Shown here piece after piece: positions 37,817 through 48,428 of a stretch of 64,000 bases of DNA. The stretch comes from Prochlorococcus marinus XMU1419 (GTDB lineage: Bacteria > Cyanobacteriota > Cyanobacteriia > PCC-6307 > Cyanobiaceae). The position numbers were made by a program, and so were the translations under genes. The notes beneath the pieces were generated by a model. It did no database searches, was not told the origin of the DNA, and was given only the letters and a program-made list of their open reading frames with translations. The stretch lies in contig NZ_JAAORO010000002.1 of NCBI RefSeq assembly GCF_017695955.1, positions 62,001 through 126,000 on the forward strand, read 5' to 3'. Each line of letters starts with the position of its first letter. Position 1 is the stretch's first letter.

Positions 37817-38572
37817 TTAAGTTTCTGAAAGAACATTCCCTTTTTGTGCTTCTTCTGCAACTTTTCTCAAGTCATCACATCCCTCTTTTAATGTTGGGTA
37901 AGCAAACATCCCACTACCTGCAATAAAACAATTGGCACCAGCATCGGCACATTGTGCAATAGTCCAATTTGCTTTTATCCCCCCATCAACTTCAATATCT
38001 ACATTTAAGTTCTTTTCGATAATAAAGTTTCTTATCTCTCTTATTTTATTAAGCATTGTTGGTATATAAGCTTGTCCTCCAAAGCCTGGATTAACTGTCA
38101 TAACCAAAACATGATCAACCATATCCATAATATTTTTAATCATTTCAAAAGGAGTATGAGGGTTTAATGCAACAGAAGGAGATCCTCCTAAATCTCTTAT
38201 TTTTCCGAGAACTCTATGCAAATGAATATTTGCTTCGGCATGAGCTATTACCACCCCTGGTTCACCATTAGCCCCTTTTGTAGCGTTTACATAAGATTCA
38301 AGCATGGTTTCACAGTTGTATTGGCTTACCATTAATTGAGTTTCGAAAGGGACATCGCAATATTTCCTGCATGCAGCAATCATTTCAGGACCGAATGTAA
38401 GATTTGGTACGAAATTACCATCCATTACATCAAATTGAATTCTATCTACCCCAGCTTCCTCGAGCTCTTTCACACATGCACCCATATTTGCCCAATCTGC
38501 TGGTAAAACTGAAGGAATTATTTGAATTGGCCTATTAACACCAGCTAAATTTGTTTGATTTGACTCAGTCAT
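37817..38572 (-). CDS. rpe: Ribulose-phosphate 3-epimerase
   Basis: A 251-aa TIM barrel that interconverts ribulose-5-phosphate and xylulose-5-phosphate in the Calvin and pentose phosphate cycles. Seen: PSVLPADWANMG, the catalytic FDVMDGNFVPNLTFG, VMTVNPGFGGQ and EVDGGIK. About 187 bases separate its start from that of the divergent glpX. Confidence 0.97.
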   Translation of the reverse strand: MTESNQTNLAGVNRPIQIIPSVLPADWANMGACVKELEEAGVDRIQFDVMDGNFVPNLTFGPEMIAACRKYCDVPFETQLMVSQYNCETMLESYVNATKGANGEPGVVIAHAEANIHLHRVLGKIRDLGGSPSVALNPHTPFEMIKNIMDMVDHVLVMTVNPGFGGQAYIPTMLNKIREIRNFIIEKNLNVDIEVDGGIKANWTIAQCADAGANCFIAGSGMFAYPTLKEGCDDLRKVAEEAQKGNVLSET

Positions 38573-38690
38573 TTAATTTTTAAAATATTTAATAAAGATA
38601 CTATATTTAGTTGTTTATTCCTAATTTCAAGTCACGGCCTGATAAAGTAACAGCTGTAAAGAGTTAAAAAAGCTTACTAGCATAATATTT

Positions 38691-38717
38691 CTCATAAAAA
38701 ATGACGTTTTTTGTGAG
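38691..38717 (+). other. A/T-rich 11-bp hairpin upstream of glpX
   Basis: CTCATAAAAAA, loop TGACG, then TTTTTTGTGAG: eleven base pairs including one G-U, located 42 bases upstream of the glpX GTG. It could sit in the glpX 5' leader or mark the end of a short upstream RNA. It is AT-rich and could have arisen by chance. Confidence 0.35.
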
Positions 38718-38759
38718 ATCATACTCAAAACCTTTTAGAAAATCCTCAAAAATTTAATT

Positions 38760-39761
38760 GTGAATCAAACTTTAATTCAAGAAATTCTCGAAGTTGTCGA
38801 GCAAGCAGCAATTGCATCAGCAAAACTAACAGGACTTGGTCAAAAAGATGAAGCTGATGCTGCAGCTGTCGAAGCAATGAGATTGCGAATGGGCAAAATA
38901 GAAATGAAAGGGAAAATTGTTATTGGAGAAGGTGAAAGAGATGAAGCACCTATGCTTTATATAGGTGAAGAGGTTGGTAGTGGAAGTGGTCCAGGGGTTG
39001 ACTTTGCAGTAGATCCTTGTGAAGGAACTAATCTTTGTGCAAATAATCAAAGAGGCTCTATGGCTGTTTTGGCAGCTTCAGACACAGGTGGTCTTTTTAA
39101 TGCACCTGATTTTTATATGAACAAATTAGCGGCACCTCCTGCTGCTAAAGGAAAGGTAGATATCAGAAATTCGGCTAGTGAAAACTTGAAAATTCTCAGT
39201 GATTGCTTGGAACTTGCTATTGATGAATTAACCGTCGTTGTAATGGATAGAACAAGGCATAAAGATTTAATTAAAGAGATTCGAGGCTGTGGTGCAAAAG
39301 TGCAGCCGATTTCTGATGGTGATGTGCAAGCCGCAATTGCATGTGGTTTTGCAGGAACTGGAACACATTGCTTGATGGGTATAGGTGCAGCTCCAGAGGG
39401 TGTTATTTCAGCCGCTGCGATGAGAGCTCTAGGCGGACACTTTCAAGGACAACTAGTCTATGATCCAGCAATCGCTCAAACCTCTGAATGGGCTGATTAC
39501 ACAAAAGAAGGCAATATAAAACGTCTTAATGAAATGGGCATAACTGATATAGATAAAATCTATGAAGCTAACGAATTAGCATCGGGGGAAAATGTTGTTT
39601 TCGCTGGAAGTGGAATAACTGATGGATTATTATTTGACGGAGTTAAATTTGAAAAAGATTGTGTTAGAACAAGTAGTCTAGTTATTAGTACATTAGATAG
39701 TACTGCAAGGTTCACAAATACTGTCCATATAAAAGATGGTGCTAAGAGTATCAGCCTTTAA
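38760..39761 (+). CDS. glpX: Class II fructose-1,6-/sedoheptulose-1,7-bisphosphatase
   Basis: A 333-aa GlpX-type phosphatase, the dual FBPase/SBPase of the cyanobacterial Calvin cycle. Metal and substrate motifs: [28 protein letters not shown] and [15 protein letters not shown] at 38760 is the start. Divergent from rpe, so two Calvin cycle genes share one control region. Confidence 0.96.
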   Translation: MNQTLIQEILEVVEQAAIASAKLTGLGQKDEADAAAVEAMRLRMGKIEMKGKIVIGEGERDEAPMLYIGEEVGSGSGPGVDFAVDPCEGTNLCANNQRGSMAVLAASDTGGLFNAPDFYMNKLAAPPAAKGKVDIRNSASENLKILSDCLELAIDELTVVVMDRTRHKDLIKEIRGCGAKVQPISDGDVQAAIACGFAGTGTHCLMGIGAAPEGVISAAAMRALGGHFQGQLVYDPAIAQTSEWADYTKEGNIKRLNEMGITDIDKIYEANELASGENVVFAGSGITDGLLFDGVKFEKDCVRTSSLVISTLDSTARFTNTVHIKDGAKSISL

Positions 39762-39779
39762 AAATCCACTTTTGATTTT

Positions 39780-41081
39780 ATGCATATTGTTGTCGTCGGA
39801 CTGAGTCATCGCACGGCACCTGTCGAAGTGCGTGAGAAGTTAAGTATTCCTGACCAATCCATAACAGAATCATTGAAGGCATTAAAAGCTTTCTCTGATA
39901 TACTGGAGGTATCAATTTTAAGTACTTGTAATAGGCTTGAAATATATGCGCTAGTAAAGGATAAAAATACTGGGATTTCATCCATTACTGAATTCATATC
40001 AGAATATTCTGGAATTATTTTTGAAGATTTAAATCCACATCTTTTTTGCTTTAGACAGGAAGAAGCAGTTTTGCATTTGATGAAAGTCTCGGCAGGACTC
40101 GATAGCCTCGTTCTAGGGGAAGGACAAATTCTTTCTCAAGTAAAAAAAATGATGAGATTAGGTCAAGAGAATCAATCCACTGGACCAATTCTTAATAGAT
40201 TATTAACTCAATCAGTTAGTACAGGTAAAAAAGTAAGATCCGAAACTAATTTAGGAACTGGAGCCGTATCAATAAGTTCAGCAGCGGTAGAACTTGCTCA
40301 ATTAAAAATTGGACAAGAAAAGGGTTTAGATACTCTTGTAAGTTTGGAATCAGAGAACGTTCTTGTAGTTGGTGCCGGACGAATGAGTAGGCTTCTAATA
40401 ACTCATTTAAAATCAAAAGGATGTCAAAAACTTATTCTTGTTAATAGAAATATTGAAAGAGCATTAAATCTTGCTCTAGACTTCCCTGACTTAGAGATTG
40501 TTTGTAGGGGGTTAAACGAATTAGATGAAAGCATATCAATATGTTCCCTTGTTTTCACAAGTACAGCTTCTGAAGAGCCAATAATTGATCTAGCTAAAAT
40601 TGAAAAATTAAATTTGAGTAATAAACTTAAATTTATAGATATCGGTGTGCCTAGAAATATATCTAATGATGTCAAACACCATGAATTTGTAAAATCATTT
40701 GATGTGGATGACCTACAAGAGGTCGTTTCAAGAAATCAAGAATTTAGAAAGAAAATAGCAAAGGAAGCGGAATCTTTAGTAGAAGAAGAAATGATAATTT
40801 TTCTAGAATGGTGGGCAAGTTTAGAGGCGGTTCCAGTAATTAATAAACTTAGATCAGATTTGGAGTTGATTAGAAAAGAGGAATTGCAAAAAGCACTTAG
40901 CAGGATGGGGCCAGATTTTTCGGCTCGAGAAAGAAAAGTTGTGGAAGCTCTTACTAAGGGAATTATCAATAAAATACTTCACACGCCTGTTACCAAGCTG
41001 AGAAGTCCTCAGTCAAGAGAAGAAAGACAAGTTTCTTTGAAAATCGTTGAAAAATTGTTTTCTTTGGTAGAAGAGGATTAA
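39780..41081 (+). CDS. hemA: Glutamyl-tRNA reductase
   Basis: A 433-aa enzyme for the first committed step of heme and chlorophyll synthesis. Catalytic Cys50 lies in STCNRLEIY; GLSHRTAPVEVRE, the LVLGEGQILSQ helix and the NADPH fold (VLVVGAGRMSRLL) are all present. It starts 18 bases after glpX and may be co-transcribed. Usually a regulated entry point of tetrapyrrole flow. Confidence 0.98.
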   Translation: MHIVVVGLSHRTAPVEVREKLSIPDQSITESLKALKAFSDILEVSILSTCNRLEIYALVKDKNTGISSITEFISEYSGIIFEDLNPHLFCFRQEEAVLHLMKVSAGLDSLVLGEGQILSQVKKMMRLGQENQSTGPILNRLLTQSVSTGKKVRSETNLGTGAVSISSAAVELAQLKIGQEKGLDTLVSLESENVLVVGAGRMSRLLITHLKSKGCQKLILVNRNIERALNLALDFPDLEIVCRGLNELDESISICSLVFTSTASEEPIIDLAKIEKLNLSNKLKFIDIGVPRNISNDVKHHEFVKSFDVDDLQEVVSRNQEFRKKIAKEAESLVEEEMIIFLEWWASLEAVPVINKLRSDLELIRKEELQKALSRMGPDFSARERKVVEALTKGIINKILHTPVTKLRSPQSREERQVSLKIVEKLFSLVEED

Positions 41082-41220
41082 AATTACTAATTTTTTTCGA
41101 TTTATATTAAGTTTTTCTAGTGATTTATCGAAATACCTTTGTAAACTGACCATCTGTATTTCTAAATATGTCCATAATCAGTTACTTTAAATAGTTGTAT
41201 ATCTACCTCCATTAGATTTA

Positions 41221-42516
41221 ATGAAGCGTGTGTTGGCCATAATCCTCGGAGGAGGAAAAGGTTCTAGACTTTACCCTCTAACAAAAATGAGGGCTAAACC
41301 TGCTGTGCCGTTGGCAGGTAAATATCGTTTAATAGATATCCCAATTAGTAATTGTATAAATTCAGGCATTGAAAAAATGTACGTATTGACCCAATTCAAT
41401 AGTGCATCTCTAAATAGACATATAGGAAGAACATATAATTTAAATGGACCTTTTGGCCAAGGATTTGTGGAGGTTTTGGCTGCGCAGCAGACTCCTGATA
41501 GTCCGAAGTGGTTTGAAGGTACAGCTGATGCTGTAAGAAAATACCAATGGCTATTTCAAGAATGGGATGTTGACGAGTATTTAATATTGTCAGGTGATCA
41601 ACTGTATAGAATGGATTACAGTTTATTCGTTCAACATCATAGAGATAATGGAGCTGACTTAACTGTCGCAGCTTTGCCAGTGGATGAATCTCAAGCAGAA
41701 GGTTTTGGCCTCATGAGAACAGATGATTTAGGAAATATAAAAGAATTCAGTGAAAAGCCTACTGGAGAGAAGTTGAAGGCAATGGCAGTAGATACTTCAA
41801 AATTCGGATTAAGTAAAGAGTCAGCTGCCGAAAAACCATATCTAGCCTCTATGGGGATTTACGTTTTTAGCAGAAATACTCTCTTCGATCTTCTAAATAA
41901 ATTTCCTAATTATACGGATTTTGGTAAGGACATAATTCCAGAAGCCCTAAATAGAGGCGATACTCTTAAAAGTTATGTATTCGATGATTATTGGGAAGAT
42001 ATCGGCACAATTGGAGCATTCTTTGAGTCAAACCTTGCATTGACTGAGCAACCAAAACCTCCATTTAGTTTTTATGATGAGAAATTTCCAATTTATACTA
42101 GACCTAGATTTTTACCCCCTTCTAAACTTGTAGATGCTCAAATTACTGATTCAATTGTTTGTGAAGGCACAATCTTGAAGTCATGCAGTATTTTACATTG
42201 TGTTTTAGGTGTAAGAAGCAGGATTGAAAGTGACTCGGTTCTTGAGGATACTCTTGTTATGGGAGCCGATTTCTTTGAATCCCCTGAAGAGAGGATTGAA
42301 TTAAGAAAAGGGGGCGGAACTCCACTTGGAGTAGGCGAAGGGACTACTGTAAAAAGAGCAATTCTTGATAAGAATACAAGAATTGGCGATAATGTCGTGA
42401 TCATTAATAAAGATCGAGTAGAAGAAGCAGATAAGCCAGAATTAGGCTTTTATATCAGAAATGGAATTGTTGTAGTAGTTAAAAATGCAACCATTGCAAA
42501 CGGAACTGTTATTTAA
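41221..42516 (+). CDS. glgC: Glucose-1-phosphate adenylyltransferase
   Basis: A 431-aa ADP-glucose pyrophosphorylase committing carbon to glycogen. The nucleotide motif [21 protein letters not shown], catalytic [10 protein letters not shown] and substrate site SEKPTG are visible. The C-terminal left-handed helix holds allosteric residues. In cyanobacteria it is activated by 3-phosphoglycerate. About 140 bases of upstream region precede it. Confidence 0.97.
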   Translation: MKRVLAIILGGGKGSRLYPLTKMRAKPAVPLAGKYRLIDIPISNCINSGIEKMYVLTQFNSASLNRHIGRTYNLNGPFGQGFVEVLAAQQTPDSPKWFEGTADAVRKYQWLFQEWDVDEYLILSGDQLYRMDYSLFVQHHRDNGADLTVAALPVDESQAEGFGLMRTDDLGNIKEFSEKPTGEKLKAMAVDTSKFGLSKESAAEKPYLASMGIYVFSRNTLFDLLNKFPNYTDFGKDIIPEALNRGDTLKSYVFDDYWEDIGTIGAFFESNLALTEQPKPPFSFYDEKFPIYTRPRFLPPSKLVDAQITDSIVCEGTILKSCSILHCVLGVRSRIESDSVLEDTLVMGADFFESPEERIELRKGGGTPLGVGEGTTVKRAILDKNTRIGDNVVIINKDRVEEADKPELGFYIRNGIVVVVKNATIANGTVI

Positions 42517-42610
42517 AATTTTCCATCGTTTTTCGCTGACATAAGTTTTTTTTTTGAGCAATTTTGTTAAGTTGCAGGCACACTGTATTTATCGAGTTTT
42601 TTAATTTTTT

Positions 42611-44029
42611 ATGTCCAAGGCACATTTTGGTTTAATAGGTCTTGGTGTTATGGGCGAAAATTTAGTTCTTAACGCAGAGAGAAATGGATTTTCTAGTGTA
42701 GTTTTTAATAGGACTTACTCAAAAACTGAAGAATTTTTACAAGGTCGAGGACTTGGGAAGAATATAGAAGGAGCTGAAACTCTTCAAGAATTTGTTAACA
42801 AGCTAGAGAGACCTAGAAGAATTCTAATGATGGTAAAAGCTGGGCCTGCAACAGATGCTGTCATTGATAATATTTCTGGATATCTCGAGGAAGGAGACTT
42901 ATTAATAGATGGCGGCAACTCTCAATTTAAAGATACAGAAAGAAGGGTGAATACTCTTGAAAGTAAAAGTTTTGGATATATTGGGATGGGAGTCTCTGGA
43001 GGGGCCAAAGGAGCTTTAGAGGGTCCAAGTATGATGCCTGGTGGTACTAAGGCTTCATATGATGCAATAGAAAGCTTATTAACAAAAATGGCTGCCAAAG
43101 TTGAAGACGGACCATGTGTTGCATATGTTGGACCAGGAGGCTCAGGTCATTTTGTGAAAACTGTTCATAACGGAATTGAATATGGAATTGAACAAATACT
43201 TGCAGAAGCTTATGACCTTATGAAGAGAGTCAAAGGTATGAACGGTCAGCAAATGTCAGAGGTATTTGGTATTTGGAATAACACTGATGAACTAGCTTCT
43301 TATCTTGTTGAGATAACAGAGATTTGTCTAAATACAAAAGATGAGATAACTGGAGATGATGTCGTGGAAAAAATATTAGATAAAGCTGGGCAGAAAGGTA
43401 CAGGGTTATGGACTGTTGTAAGTGCTCTAGAACTGGGGGTATCAGTCCCAACTATTTATGCATCTTTAAATGCAAGAGTAATGAGTTCTTTAAAAGAGCA
43501 ACGTAGTGAGATTGAAAAAACTATTCCATCTAAAGAGATAGAGGATTTTGATTTAGGAAATAAATCAGATGGAATGAAACCTTTATTTGATGCTGTAGTC
43601 CTTGCCACAATTGCTAGCTATGCCCAGGGTATGGATATTTTAAGAGAAGCATCTGCAGTATATAACTATGGTTTGAATATGCCGTCAATTGCTCAAATAT
43701 GGAAAGGTGGTTGCATAATCAGATCAAAATTATTAAGTAAAATTCAAGATGCTTATAACAAAGATCCTAATCTAAAAAATTTAATTTTTGATGATTGGTT
43801 CAATAATGAAATTGCGACAAGATTAGATAACTTAGCTAAAGTTGTTTCTTTATCCACAAAAGCTGGTATACCAGTCCCGTGTCTATCCAGTACCTTAGAT
43901 TATTTGAATAGTTACAGAACCAACAGACTTCCTCAGAATCTTGTTCAGGCAATGAGAGACTGTTTTGGTTCTCATACTTATGAAAGAATTGATAAGGAAG
44001 GTAGTTTTCATACTGAATGGATGAAATGA
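42611..44029 (+). CDS. gnd: 6-phosphogluconate dehydrogenase, decarboxylating
   Basis: A 472-aa enzyme of the oxidative pentose phosphate pathway producing NADPH and ribulose-5-phosphate. NADP fold GLGVMGENLVLN, substrate loop DGGNSQFKDTERR, catalytic GVSGGAKGALEGPS and HNGIEYG are present. It is coupled to the next gene, pgl, by overlap, which gives two of the pathway's three oxidative-branch steps together. Confidence 0.98.
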   Translation: MSKAHFGLIGLGVMGENLVLNAERNGFSSVVFNRTYSKTEEFLQGRGLGKNIEGAETLQEFVNKLERPRRILMMVKAGPATDAVIDNISGYLEEGDLLIDGGNSQFKDTERRVNTLESKSFGYIGMGVSGGAKGALEGPSMMPGGTKASYDAIESLLTKMAAKVEDGPCVAYVGPGGSGHFVKTVHNGIEYGIEQILAEAYDLMKRVKGMNGQQMSEVFGIWNNTDELASYLVEITEICLNTKDEITGDDVVEKILDKAGQKGTGLWTVVSALELGVSVPTIYASLNARVMSSLKEQRSEIEKTIPSKEIEDFDLGNKSDGMKPLFDAVVLATIASYAQGMDILREASAVYNYGLNMPSIAQIWKGGCIIRSKLLSKIQDAYNKDPNLKNLIFDDWFNNEIATRLDNLAKVVSLSTKAGIPVPCLSSTLDYLNSYRTNRLPQNLVQAMRDCFGSHTYERIDKEGSFHTEWMK

Positions 44030-44754
44030 TTGAAAAGGTTAAAAATGGATATACAATTTACATTTACAAAGACAAGTTAGACCTATCTACAGCGGTTTTT
44101 AAGTTTATTGAAAGTCACATTATTCATACTTTAAAAAAGAAAGACAGGTTTAAATTTTGTGTAAGTGGAGGTTCAACTCCTAAATCTGTCTATAAGCTTT
44201 TATCAAAAAGTGATCTTAGATGGGATATGGTTGATGTCTTTTTAGGGGATGAAAGATGTGTTAATCCAAATTCAGAATTGAGTAACTCGTTAATGTTGAA
44301 GAATTCATTGTTAACTAATTTTGGATCTAAAGCTTTTTTTTATGAAATTTTCAATGATTTAAATGCTGATGATGAAGCTACAAAAAATCAATTTATTTCT
44401 AAATTATTTGAAAAATGCGGATCAAACCCTCCAACTTTTGATTTAACATTATTAGGTCTTGGAGACGATGGTCATACAGCCTCACTATTCCCTTATCAAA
44501 AAAATAATAATGTAGATGATTTTGTTATTTTTAATGAAGGTAAAGGTTTAAAAAGAATTTCATTAACTCCAAAGGTTCTTTCAGCTTCTTTAAAGATAGT
44601 ATTTTTAGTTAGTGGAGCTTCTAAAAGAGTTGCTCTTGAGAGGTTATTAGATGAAAAAGAGCCACCAGATAGAACACCATCAAAATTGATAAAATCTATT
44701 AATCAAATTTCAATATTTTGTGATCAGGAATCAGCAAAAGAATTAAAAATTTAG
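44026..44754 (+). CDS. pgl: 6-phosphogluconolactonase
   Basis: A lactonase of about 242 aa with SGGSTPKSVYKLL, FLGDERCV and the catalytic-region GLGDDGHTASLFP. I favour ATG at 44026, whose ATGA overlap with the gnd stop is typical of coupling; an in-frame ATG at 44017 would add three residues. It feeds 6-phosphogluconate to Gnd encoded just upstream. Confidence 0.95.
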   Translation: MIEKVKNGYTIYIYKDKLDLSTAVFKFIESHIIHTLKKKDRFKFCVSGGSTPKSVYKLLSKSDLRWDMVDVFLGDERCVNPNSELSNSLMLKNSLLTNFGSKAFFYEIFNDLNADDEATKNQFISKLFEKCGSNPPTFDLTLLGLGDDGHTASLFPYQKNNNVDDFVIFNEGKGLKRISLTPKVLSASLKIVFLVSGASKRVALERLLDEKEPPDRTPSKLIKSINQISIFCDQESAKELKI

Positions 44755-44784
44755 TTAAAGTCTATTAATAATTCAAATTATTTA

Positions 44785-45333
44785 ATGAGTAAGAAAAAAT
44801 TTTTATTCCAGAAAAAGGAGTTCGACGGTTGGAAAACATTAAATGATACTGTTATGGGTGGATCAAGTTCAGCTTTTTGCGAAACTTCAAATTCGGGGTT
44901 GATATTAAAGGGTAATATTGTAGAGAAAGCAGGAGGATTTGTTAGTTGTAGATCGTCTATATATAAACCTTCTTTAAATGTATCTGAGTATTCATCCTTT
45001 GAATTAAATATTGATGGACAAGGAAGAACTTTTAAATTTGCTGTCGCTTGTGAAGATGATTTACTAGGACTAACCGAATTTATTCCGGGTGGACTTAGAT
45101 GGATTAAATCATTCCCAACAAAAAAATTCGGGACAACAAATGTTCAAATTCCTTTTAGTGAGTTAAAACCTTCAGTAAGAGCTAATAAAGTACGTTTTCC
45201 ATTTAAATTCAAGCCATCTAAAATTAAAAGATTGCAACTACTACACTCTAAGTTCGGTGATGATGGATTACTTAATAATAAGTTTAAACAGGGTTCAATA
45301 AAAGTTTTAATTAAATCGATAAGTGTTGTTTGA
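44785..45333 (+). CDS. CIA30 (NDUFAF1-like) family protein
   Basis: A 182-aa beta-sandwich protein. The family start is visible as GWKTLNDTVMGGSSSAF and the core as GGFVSCRS...FELNIDGQGRTFKFAV. Eukaryotic CIA30 is an assembly factor of respiratory complex I; cyanobacterial members may do likewise for NDH-1 but this is not shown. No signal peptide. It overlaps the next gene. Confidence 0.85.
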   Translation: MSKKKFLFQKKEFDGWKTLNDTVMGGSSSAFCETSNSGLILKGNIVEKAGGFVSCRSSIYKPSLNVSEYSSFELNIDGQGRTFKFAVACEDDLLGLTEFIPGGLRWIKSFPTKKFGTTNVQIPFSELKPSVRANKVRFPFKFKPSKIKRLQLLHSKFGDDGLLNNKFKQGSIKVLIKSISVV

Positions 45334-45709
45334 AAATCCACCTAAAAATATAGAGAGCTTAATCGCTAAGTCAGCAGATTTAACAAATAAACCTTTTGTA
45401 CATTCTGTAGTAAAAATAAATGGTGAATACGAATTCGAAGATGAAGATATTGATTTAACAGTTAATATCTTATGTCGAGATAAAGAAGGTAAAAGATTAG
45501 AAATTTATGATCTTGAGTTAGAACTTTTTAAATCAAATAAAGAATTGGTTTTAGTAATCTCTAAGCTTAACTTCCCTGATGAACCAATATTATGGTGTGG
45601 AGTTAAAACATTATGGATGGATAGCAATAATGGGAAAAAATGTAACTCACCCAAATACAGCGCTAGATTGGAAAATTTAGCAAATAGGATAAAAAGTTTT
45701 ATTGATTAA
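45323..45709 (+). CDS. Hypothetical conserved protein
   Basis: A 128-aa soluble protein that I do not recognise. GTG at 45323 (or TTG at 45326) gives an overlap of about ten bases with the CIA30 gene, so the two are co-translated. Content: an alternating acidic beta-rich middle (EYEFEDEDIDLTVNILC) and a C-terminal helix. Function may be linked to that of the CIA30 protein, by context only. Confidence 0.72.
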   Translation: MLFENPPKNIESLIAKSADLTNKPFVHSVVKINGEYEFEDEDIDLTVNILCRDKEGKRLEIYDLELELFKSNKELVLVISKLNFPDEPILWCGVKTLWMDSNNGKKCNSPKYSARLENLANRIKSFID

Positions 45710-45730
45710 GAAAATAAAATTTGAGCAGAT

Positions 45731-47404
45731 TTATAAATCAGTAACAGCCCCTAAACTTGATGTGCTTACGATTCTCGAATATTTTGAAAGAATTCCTCTT
45801 TTGTATTTTTGAATAGGTTTTACCCAATCTTTTTTTCTTTTTTCTAATTCTTCGTCAGATAAATTAACTTCAATAAGTTGTTTTACAGCATCTACTGTAA
45901 TTAAATCACCTTGTTTTATTAGAGCAATATTTCCTCCTACAGCAGCCTCTGGAGCTATGTGACCCACAACAAGACCATAGGTACCCCCGCTAAATCTGCC
46001 ATCGGTAATTAAAGCCACCTTCTCTCCTAGCCCTTGACCAACAATCGCAGATGTTGGAGCTAACATTTCTCTCATTCCTGGACCTCCTACAGGACCTTCG
46101 TTTCTAATAACAACGACATCACCAGCTTTGATATCGTTATTTAATATCGATTTTAAACAATCCTCTTCACTTTCAAAAATCTTTGCGGGACCTGTTAATA
46201 CAGGGTTTTTTACTCCGCTAATTTTGGCTACAGAACCTTCGCTCGCTAAGTTACCTTTTAATATAGCTAGATGTCCTTTTTTATAAAGAGGATCATCTAT
46301 GTCTCTTATGACATTTTGATTTGTTGGTGGCTTATCTGGAATATTTTGTAAGTATTCTGAGATGGTTTTGCCTTCAATGTTTTTGCAATCGCCATGAATT
46401 AATCCTGCATTCAAAAGTATTTTCATTACTTGTGGAATCCCACCTGCCTTATGAAGATCCACCGTCACATATTTACCGCTCGGTTTAAGGTCACAAATAA
46501 CGGGTACTTTTTGTCTGATTCTCTCAAAATCATTAATGTTGATATCTATTCCTGCAGTATTCGCAATAGCTAAGATGTGCAATACCGCATTTGTTGATCC
46601 GCCAATTGCCATAATTACTGATATTGCATTTTCAAATGCTTTCTTTGTCATTAGGTCTAGAGGTCTTATATCTTTTTCTATTGCATAGACTAATATCTCA
46701 GCACTTTTATCTGCACTTAGTTCTTTCTCAAGATCTTCAGCAGCCATAGTGGAACTGTGAGGAAGACTTAACCCTAATACTTCAATAACCGCAGACATTG
46801 TATTTGCTGTAAACATTCCTCCACAGCTACCAGCACCAGGAATACAATTTTTCTCAACTTGGATTAGCCTTTCTTCATTAATTTTGCCTGATGTTAATTG
46901 TCCAACAGCTTCAAATGCACTAACAACAGTAAGATCTTCTCCATGCAATTTTCCAGGCTTTATTGTCCCTCCATAAATGAAAATTGAGGGAATATTCATT
47001 CTTGCAATCGCAATCATGGCACCAGGCATATTTTTATCACATCCACCTATAGCAAGTACTCCATCCATACTCTGAGCATTGCATGCTGTTTCAATTGAAT
47101 CAGCAATAACTTCTCTTGAAACTAGAGAATATTTCATGCCCTCTGTTCCCATGGAAATACCATCACTTACTGTTATAGTCCCAAACATCTGAGGCATCCC
47201 ACCTGATCTTTTTATTGACTCTTCAGCTTTTAGAGCTAACTTATTTAAACCCATATTGCATGGTGTTATGGTGCTGTATCCATTTGCAACTCCAATAATA
47301 GGTTTATTAAAATCTTCATCATTAAATCCAACAGCTCTTAACATCGATCTGTTAGGGGATCTTTGCACACCTTGGGTTATTGCAGATGATCTGAGTTTAT
47401 TCAT
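45731..47404 (-). CDS. ilvD: Dihydroxy-acid dehydratase
   Basis: A 557-aa Fe-S enzyme of valine, leucine and isoleucine synthesis. Three cluster cysteines are seen: C49 (ITPCNMG), C122 (GGCDKNMPG) and C194 ([12 protein letters not shown]), the three-cysteine pattern of [2Fe-2S] types, which are more oxygen-tolerant. The C-terminal [11 protein letters not shown] motif is intact. Convergent with the CIA30 operon. Confidence 0.97.
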   Translation of the reverse strand: MNKLRSSAITQGVQRSPNRSMLRAVGFNDEDFNKPIIGVANGYSTITPCNMGLNKLALKAEESIKRSGGMPQMFGTITVSDGISMGTEGMKYSLVSREVIADSIETACNAQSMDGVLAIGGCDKNMPGAMIAIARMNIPSIFIYGGTIKPGKLHGEDLTVVSAFEAVGQLTSGKINEERLIQVEKNCIPGAGSCGGMFTANTMSAVIEVLGLSLPHSSTMAAEDLEKELSADKSAEILVYAIEKDIRPLDLMTKKAFENAISVIMAIGGSTNAVLHILAIANTAGIDININDFERIRQKVPVICDLKPSGKYVTVDLHKAGGIPQVMKILLNAGLIHGDCKNIEGKTISEYLQNIPDKPPTNQNVIRDIDDPLYKKGHLAILKGNLASEGSVAKISGVKNPVLTGPAKIFESEEDCLKSILNNDIKAGDVVVIRNEGPVGGPGMREMLAPTSAIVGQGLGEKVALITDGRFSGGTYGLVVGHIAPEAAVGGNIALIKQGDLITVDAVKQLIEVNLSDEELEKRKKDWVKPIQKYKRGILSKYSRIVSTSSLGAVTDL

Positions 47405-47427
47405 ATTATTTGAGAACCTTTTTTATT

Positions 47428-47718
47428 CTATTGCCCCAACTCTTCAAGTTGCTTCCTCACATCAGCAATTGCAGAATTAAGTTGCTCAACTTTCTTCTCC
47501 AGATTCTCTCCTTCAACTTCATTTATATTTTTATTTGAATCAATCGCTTCTGAGCCGTCTTGAATTCTGGAAGAATACATCATTGCTTTTTGTTTTTTTT
47601 CCTCCTTTCTTTTGTCTGCTTCGGATATTAACCACCAAGCTAGACCTGCTGCTCCAATAAAAGCACCGCTTATTAATGATAAAAGATTATTTGAAGACGA
47701 ATCTCTGTATTCAGACAT
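47428..47718 (-). CDS. Small membrane protein with coiled-coil tail
   Basis: A 96-aa protein: one N-terminal span (LLSLISGAFIGAAGLAWWLI, about residues 12-31), a charged middle, and a C-terminal coiled coil (LEKKVEQLNSAIADVRKQLEEL). It is unrecognised beyond this architecture. It lies 23 bases upstream of ilvD on the same strand and could be co-transcribed. Confidence 0.7.
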   Translation of the reverse strand: MSEYRDSSSNNLLSLISGAFIGAAGLAWWLISEADKRKEEKKQKAMMYSSRIQDGSEAIDSNKNINEVEGENLEKKVEQLNSAIADVRKQLEELGQ

Positions 47719-47747
47719 TGGTAAAATATTTACTCCTATATTCTATA

Positions 47748-48365
47748 TTAGTTCTTATCTTGAAATATAGTACTTAAACGCGATAGAGGATTTCCAATAC
47801 CCGGGACTAATAATTGTGTTTTTTCGTCTTCCTCATCTATGCAAGACGTGTAAATTACCTGATTAGGGAGTAATTTCGCAATTTCATTTAACCCTTTATT
47901 TGAGCAAATAGCAGTTATTAAAAGAATCCTATTTGAATCAACACCTAATTCCTTTAATTTAATTAAAGTTTCTAAGGTTGCTGATTTTGTTGTTATTTGT
48001 TCTGAATAAAATATAATTCCTTCATTTGATTCAATAGTTTTAGGAAGTTCTCCTAATGAGAGGGTTGAATTAGGAATTACTTCTTTAGATCCAAACCAAA
48101 GAGATAAACCTTCGGGCATCATTGCGAGCACTTTTATAGGATAATCATTATTAATAAAGAATCCATCTGCGTCTCCATTATCAGTATTTACTATTTCTTT
48201 TTTATATGGCAGCCAATTACGTAATGCTTCATATGTAAGCCATTTCCCTAATTGCTCATATCCTGTTGAGTACAAAATATTTGGAGTATTTTTTTCTCGC
48301 AATATTGAAAGCCAATGTTTTATTAATGGATGAGGAGGAACAATAACCTTTAGTGACATTGCCAT
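47748..48365 (-). CDS. upp: Uracil phosphoribosyltransferase homolog with altered active site
   Basis: A 205-aa protein aligning with UPRT along its length: VPPHPLIKHWLSILRE at the start, LTYEALRNWLP, and VPGIGNPLSR at the end. The PRPP loop, DPMLATGGS in canonical enzymes, reads YSEQITTKSATLE here, losing the acidic residue and glycine pair. The uracil-site GDAGDR has become GNPLSR. A catalytic role as UPRT is doubtful. Two starts are possible, 48365 and 48359. Divergent from the pentapeptide gene. Confidence 0.78.
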   Translation of the reverse strand: MAMSLKVIVPPHPLIKHWLSILREKNTPNILYSTGYEQLGKWLTYEALRNWLPYKKEIVNTDNGDADGFFINNDYPIKVLAMMPEGLSLWFGSKEVIPNSTLSLGELPKTIESNEGIIFYSEQITTKSATLETLIKLKELGVDSNRILLITAICSNKGLNEIAKLLPNQVIYTSCIDEEDEKTQLLVPGIGNPLSRLSTIFQDKN

Positions 48366-48428
48366 ATATTTTCCTTTAAGATACTCTTACAAGCTTTAAA
48401 TACTTAAGTTCTAAAATACAGTCTTATT

